NCBI GenBank assembly: GCA_030425945.1 | Contig: JAUHZL010000107.1 | Coordinates: 1-8,399 of the forward strand | Length of the DNA stretch: 8,399 bases | Reading direction: 5' to 3' | Source: Alphaproteobacteria bacterium | GTDB taxonomy: Bacteria; Pseudomonadota; Alphaproteobacteria; Rhodobacterales; Rhodobacteraceae | Shown here: piece after piece, positions 5,814 through 8,399 of the stretch | Numbering within the stretch: position 1 is the first letter of the stretch | Layout: the number at the start of each line of letters is the position of its first letter | Translations under genes and position numbers: made by a program | The notes under the pieces: model-generated | Seen by the model: the letters and a program-made list of their open reading frames with translations, nothing else | Databases searched by the model: none | Told to the model about the DNA's origin: nothing

Positions 5814-7180
5814 AGCAGCACCGCGACGACGAGGACCGTGGCGATCAGCGCGATCACGTTGCGGCTGGCGGGTGCCTTGAGCGCGTAGACCAGCGGATCG
5901 TCATGCATCTCGCCGCGCCCGGCGACCAGCACCATGCGGCTGATCCAGTAGAGCAGGAGCGGGCAGATCAGCCACAAGACCTCGGGTTGCGCGTAGCGGC
6001 CCGTGGCGAGTTCCTCCTGCACGTAGAGCGCGAAGACCAGCGTCGCGACATAGCCCGACGCGACCGCCATCTGGGTCACCACGGCGCGGTCCTCGACGCG
6101 GTAGCCGCGCCGGGTCTCGCGGCGGACCCCGCGCGTGGCGGCCTCGGTCAGTTCCGCCTGCCGCTTCACCGAGGCGAGCGCGAAGAAGATGAAGAGCGAG
6201 AACGCCAGCAGCCAGACCGACAGGTCCGCCCCGATCGCCATGCCGCCCGCCACGATCCGCGCGGTATAGAGCATGCCCAGCGTCAGCACGTCGACCAGCG
6301 CCAGCCGCTTCAGCTTCACCGAGTAGGTGACGGTGGCGACGAAGTACCCGGCCACCACCGCGAAGAGGGACGCGGACACCAGCGCGGCCAGCGCCAGCGT
6401 CGTGCCGGTCGCAACGCGCAGCCGCCCGCTGGCGAAGGGGCGGGTCTTCTTGCGCGGGTGGGTGCGGTCGTCGGCGAGGTCGAGCAGGTCGTTCAGCACG
6501 TAGCCGGCCGAGGCGACCGAACTCATCGCGACGAAGGCCATCACGGCCAGGAGAATGCTCTGCGGGTCGGTGATCCGGTCCGGCACGAGCGGCACGAAGA
6601 CCAGCAGGTTCTTCAGCCACTGGTGCGGGCGCAGGGCCTCCAGCAGCACGCGCGGGGTCGGGCCGTCGGGGTCCGGCGCGGCCTCGGCGGGCAGGGGGCG
6701 GGCGGCCACCGTGCTTTCCGGCGCGCCGGTCCCGGTGTCGAGGCAGACGTAGCCTTCGGGTCCGTAGCGCTCGGCCATGAAGCGCAGACGGACCGGGCCG
6801 ACCAGCGTCCGGGTCTCGTCCGAGCCGTGGACCTCGTCGAAGATGCCGATCTTGGCGGCGATCTGCTCGGCCAGCCGCTGGTCCACACGGGTGATCAGCG
6901 CGGTGCGTCCGCCCTGCGCGCGCCAGGCCCGCATCCGGGCGAGGACGTCTTCGGCGGCCTGCACCTCGCGGCTGCGGCTGCCGAGGAAGCGCCGGAGACC
7001 GCTGCGGGCCATCAGCTTGCGGACCAGTCTCCAGTCCTCGGCGAGCGTCGCCCAGAACGCCTCGTGCAGGACCTCGCCGTGCAGCGGCAGGGTGCTCAGC
7101 CCGACGACCAGAACCGGGCCATCCGCCGCGCCGGGGGCGTCGGACGGGGGTGGTTCGGGCGGGCGGAGGTCCTCGGCCAC
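5810..7180 (-). CDS. UbiA-family polyprenyl-phosphate phosphoribosyltransferase with degenerate N-terminal HAD-like domain
   Basis: The product has 456 residues in two parts. Residues about 178-456 are a UbiA prenyltransferase: LRPHQWLKNLLVF (183-195), the metal/diphosphate motif N230-D231-x2-D234-x3-D238, then YSVKLKRLALVDVLTL (286-301), with about eight or nine membrane helices. The LRPHQW.KN signature is typical of the decaprenyl-phosphate phosphoribosyltransferase branch (mycobacterial Rv3806c), which joins PRPP to polyprenyl phosphate; the neighbours support this. Residues about 22-155 match the soluble HAD domain often fused to such proteins (LHEAFWA, W.AQGGRTALITRVDQRLAEQIAA, FDEVHGSD), but motif I is VVGLSTL where VDLDGTL is expected, so both catalytic aspartates are gone. 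An acidic, Pro-rich linker joins the parts. The GTG at 7180 is the first start in the frame, without a strong Shine-Dalgarno, so the exact N-terminus is uncertain. It heads a translationally coupled operon. Confidence 0.9.
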   Translation of the reverse strand: MAEDLRPPEPPPSDAPGAADGPVLVVGLSTLPLHGEVLHEAFWATLAEDWRLVRKLMARSGLRRFLGSRSREVQAAEDVLARMRAWRAQGGRTALITRVDQRLAEQIAAKIGIFDEVHGSDETRTLVGPVRLRFMAERYGPEGYVCLDTGTGAPESTVAARPLPAEAAPDPDGPTPRVLLEALRPHQWLKNLLVFVPLVPDRITDPQSILLAVMAFVAMSSVASAGYVLNDLLDLADDRTHPRKKTRPFASGRLRVATGTTLALAALVSASLFAVVAGYFVATVTYSVKLKRLALVDVLTLGMLYTARIVAGGMAIGADLSVWLLAFSLFIFFALASVKRQAELTEAATRGVRRETRRGYRVEDRAVVTQMAVASGYVATLVFALYVQEELATGRYAQPEVLWLICPLLLYWISRMVLVAGRGEMHDDPLVYALKAPASRNVIALIATVLVVAVLL

Positions 7181-7236
7181 GGCGCGGTCCAGCCTTTCTG
7201 ATGTGCCGGGCGGCCCGGCGGCAACGGTTTTCCAGT

Positions 7237-7265
7237 GAGCTAGCGACTCGGGACTGTGGCGACAA
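7237..7265 (-). promoter_or_regulatory. Possible sigma-70-type promoter for the arabinose-lipid operon
   Basis: On the - strand TTGTCG (7265-7260) and TAGCTC (7242-7237) are separated by 17 bases, a plausible but weak -35/-10 pair. The -10 ends 56 bases before the GTG at 7180. This is the best candidate in the 162-base divergent region (7181-7342); I found no convincing + strand promoter there and no clear operator. Confidence 0.25.
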
Positions 7266-7342
7266 GGCGGAGCGTGCTACCGAAGGGTCAATCGCCGCGC
7301 CGTGACGCGTCCGCACCACCGACGAGAGAAGACCCTATCACA

Positions 7343-8399
7343 ATGATCCAGCACCGTTTGACCGCCGTTCTGCTTGGCCTGACCCTTGCCGCCCCGCTGG
7401 CGGCACAGACCGACGGGGCGGGTCCCGCCGACGCGCCGACCGCCGCCGGGCCCGTGACCCCGGACGCCGCGCCGGAAGCCCCGGCGACCCCCGAGACCCC
7501 GGCCCCCGTGCCCGCCGCCGTGCCGCAGGCCGCCGATGCGCCCGCGCCGCAGGACGCGCCCGAGGCCCCGGCCGATCCCGGTGCGCCCGAGGCGGGGCTG
7601 GAGCGGCAGCTCGACCCCGTTGCCGCCGCGCGGGCCGAGGTCGGGGCGGCCCTCGCCTCGTGCCTGGCGCTGACCCGCGATCCGGCGCCGTGTCTGCCCG
7701 AGGACGAGGCGGGACGCGCCGCCTTCGACGCGCTGCGCGCCGAGCTTGCCCGGCAGGAGGCCGAGGCCGAAGCGGCGCGGATCGCTGCCGAGGAGGAGGC
7801 CGCCCGCCGCGCCGCCGAGGAGGCCGCCCGGATCGCCGCCGAACAGGAGGCCGCCCGCAAGGCCGCGGAAGAGGCGGCGCGCCTTGCCGCCGAGGAAGCC
7901 GCGCGCGAGGCGGCCCTTGCCGCGCTGGCCCGCTGCACCGACACCGCGGGTGCGCCCGATGCCCGGATCGCGGTCTCCGCCGATGCCCAGCGGGCCGCGT
8001 TGCAGGCGCTGGCGCAGGCGCAGCGGTCCTGTGCCGAGGCGACGCGCGGCGGTCTGCCGGACGACGCGCCCGAGCTGGCCCCGGCGGTGTTCCACCTCGC
8101 GACCATCGCGCAGGCGCAGGCGAAGCATCGCGATGCCGTGCGGCTCTATACCCGCGCAGCGGAGGGCGGCGTGATCCCGGCCGAGACCCGGCTGGGCGAT
8201 TATTACTTCTTCGGCATCGGGCCGATCCGTCCCGACCTCGAGCGCGCGGTCGGTCACTACCAGACCGCCGCGGATGCGGGCGAGGTCGCGGCGCAGACCA
8301 CGCTGGCGCTGATGTATCGCCTCGGGCGCGGTGTCGCGCGCGATCCGGTCCGGTCGCTGGAGTTGCTGACCGAGGCGGCGGACAGCGGCTACCACTTCG
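7343..8399 (+). CDS. Exported coiled-coil and Sel1-repeat protein, 5' part (runs off the right edge)
   Basis: The frame from ATG 7343 stays open for 352 codons to the window end with no stop. Residues 1 to about 21 form a signal peptide (MIQHRLTAVLLGLTLAAPLAA). Residues 22-86 are Pro/Ala/Glu-rich, like a flexible periplasmic spacer. Residues about 125-196 are a charged coiled coil built from 8-9-residue units of the xAAEEAAR type. Residues 245-277 look TPR-like, and 279-313 and 314-349 are two Sel1-like repeats (LGDYYFFGIG, LALMYRLGRGV, ending AADAG and AADSG); more probably follow. Four cysteines (107, 117, 198, 230) flank the coil. Sel1 repeats bind proteins, so a periplasmic scaffold role is plausible, but partner and function are unknown. 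The gene is divergent from the UbiA operon. ATG 7343 has only a weak purine-rich GAGAGAAGA upstream. Long open frames on the opposite strand are shadows of its GC-biased codons. Confidence 0.85.
   Translation, partial: MIQHRLTAVLLGLTLAAPLAAQTDGAGPADAPTAAGPVTPDAAPEAPATPETPAPVPAAVPQAADAPAPQDAPEAPADPGAPEAGLERQLDPVAAARAEVGAALASCLALTRDPAPCLPEDEAGRAAFDALRAELARQEAEAEAARIAAEEEAARRAAEEAARIAAEQEAARKAAEEAARLAAEEAAREAALAALARCTDTAGAPDARIAVSADAQRAALQALAQAQRSCAEATRGGLPDDAPELAPAVFHLATIAQAQAKHRDAVRLYTRAAEGGVIPAETRLGDYYFFGIGPIRPDLERAVGHYQTAADAGEVAAQTTLALMYRLGRGVARDPVRSLELLTEAADSGYHF
7754..7933 (+). repeat. Degenerate tandem repeat encoding xAAEEAAR units
   Basis: About six to seven back-to-back units of 24-27 bases encode a run such as IAAEEEAAR, RAAEEAAR, IAAEQEAAR, KAAEEAAR and LAAEEAAR inside the Sel1-protein gene. 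Codons vary between units (GAG/GAA, GCC/GCG), so the amino-acid pattern is better kept than the DNA. It forms an Ala/Glu/Arg coiled coil and could change in copy number. Confidence 0.7.

Noticed and set aside
5901..7319. 472-codon - strand frame and 432-codon + strand frame over the UbiA gene
   Set aside because: Both are shadows; only the frame ending at 5810 gives membrane helices and the NDxxDxxxD motif.
7754..7933. Short repeated units considered as a CRISPR or minisatellite array
   Set aside because: The units are in frame, lack constant repeats with unique spacers, and are explained by coiled-coil coding sequence.
7277..8395. 372-codon - strand frame opposite the Sel1 gene
   Set aside because: It has Gly/Arg-rich composition without motifs, while the + strand frame has a signal peptide, coiled coil and Sel1 repeats.

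Overview
This is a very GC-rich window. Its codon use (C or G in third positions), dense overlapping genes and protein types suggest an alphaproteobacterium, most likely of the Rhodobacterales. That placement is inference from style and family resemblance, not a database match.

Layout. 1-158 (+) is the 3' end of an unrecognised gene. 164-1189 (+) is a secreted protein with a formylglycine-generating-enzyme-like (SUMF1/FGE) fold, followed by a good intrinsic terminator at 1218-1244. 1190-1731 is a gene-free stretch of about 540 bases with G-runs, a 28-base direct repeat and two mutually exclusive hairpins. 1732-3204 (-) is a membrane-anchored protein with a long Pro/Ala-rich linker and an unrecognised C-terminal domain; it converges on the FGE-like gene. 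3341-7180 (-) is a four-gene operon. 7181-7342 is a short divergent promoter region. 7343 to the right edge (+) is the 5' part of an exported coiled-coil/Sel1-repeat protein that runs out of the window.

The centrepiece is the four-gene operon. In transcription order it encodes a UbiA-family prenyltransferase resembling 5-phosphoribosyl-1-phosphate:polyprenyl-phosphate transferase with an N-terminal HAD-like domain, a GtrA-family membrane protein, a DprE1-like FAD oxidoreductase and a DprE2-like short-chain dehydrogenase. Every junction is a 4-base stop/start overlap (GTGA, ATGA, GTGA), so translation is probably coupled. This is the mycobacterial decaprenylphosphoryl-D-arabinose route (Rv3806c, Rv3789, Rv3790, Rv3791) gathered in one cassette in an apparent Gram-negative. 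The expected product is a polyprenyl-phosphate-linked D-arabinofuranose donor for a cell-surface glycan, glycolipid or glycoprotein. No arabinosyltransferase is recognisable in the window.

Points worth a second look: the HAD-like domain has lost its catalytic aspartates; the DprE1-like protein has Ala where the mycobacterial enzyme has the benzothiazinone-reactive Cys387; and the secreted FGE-like protein lacks the paired catalytic cysteines. The Sel1 gene is easy to miss because it has no stop codon inside the window.
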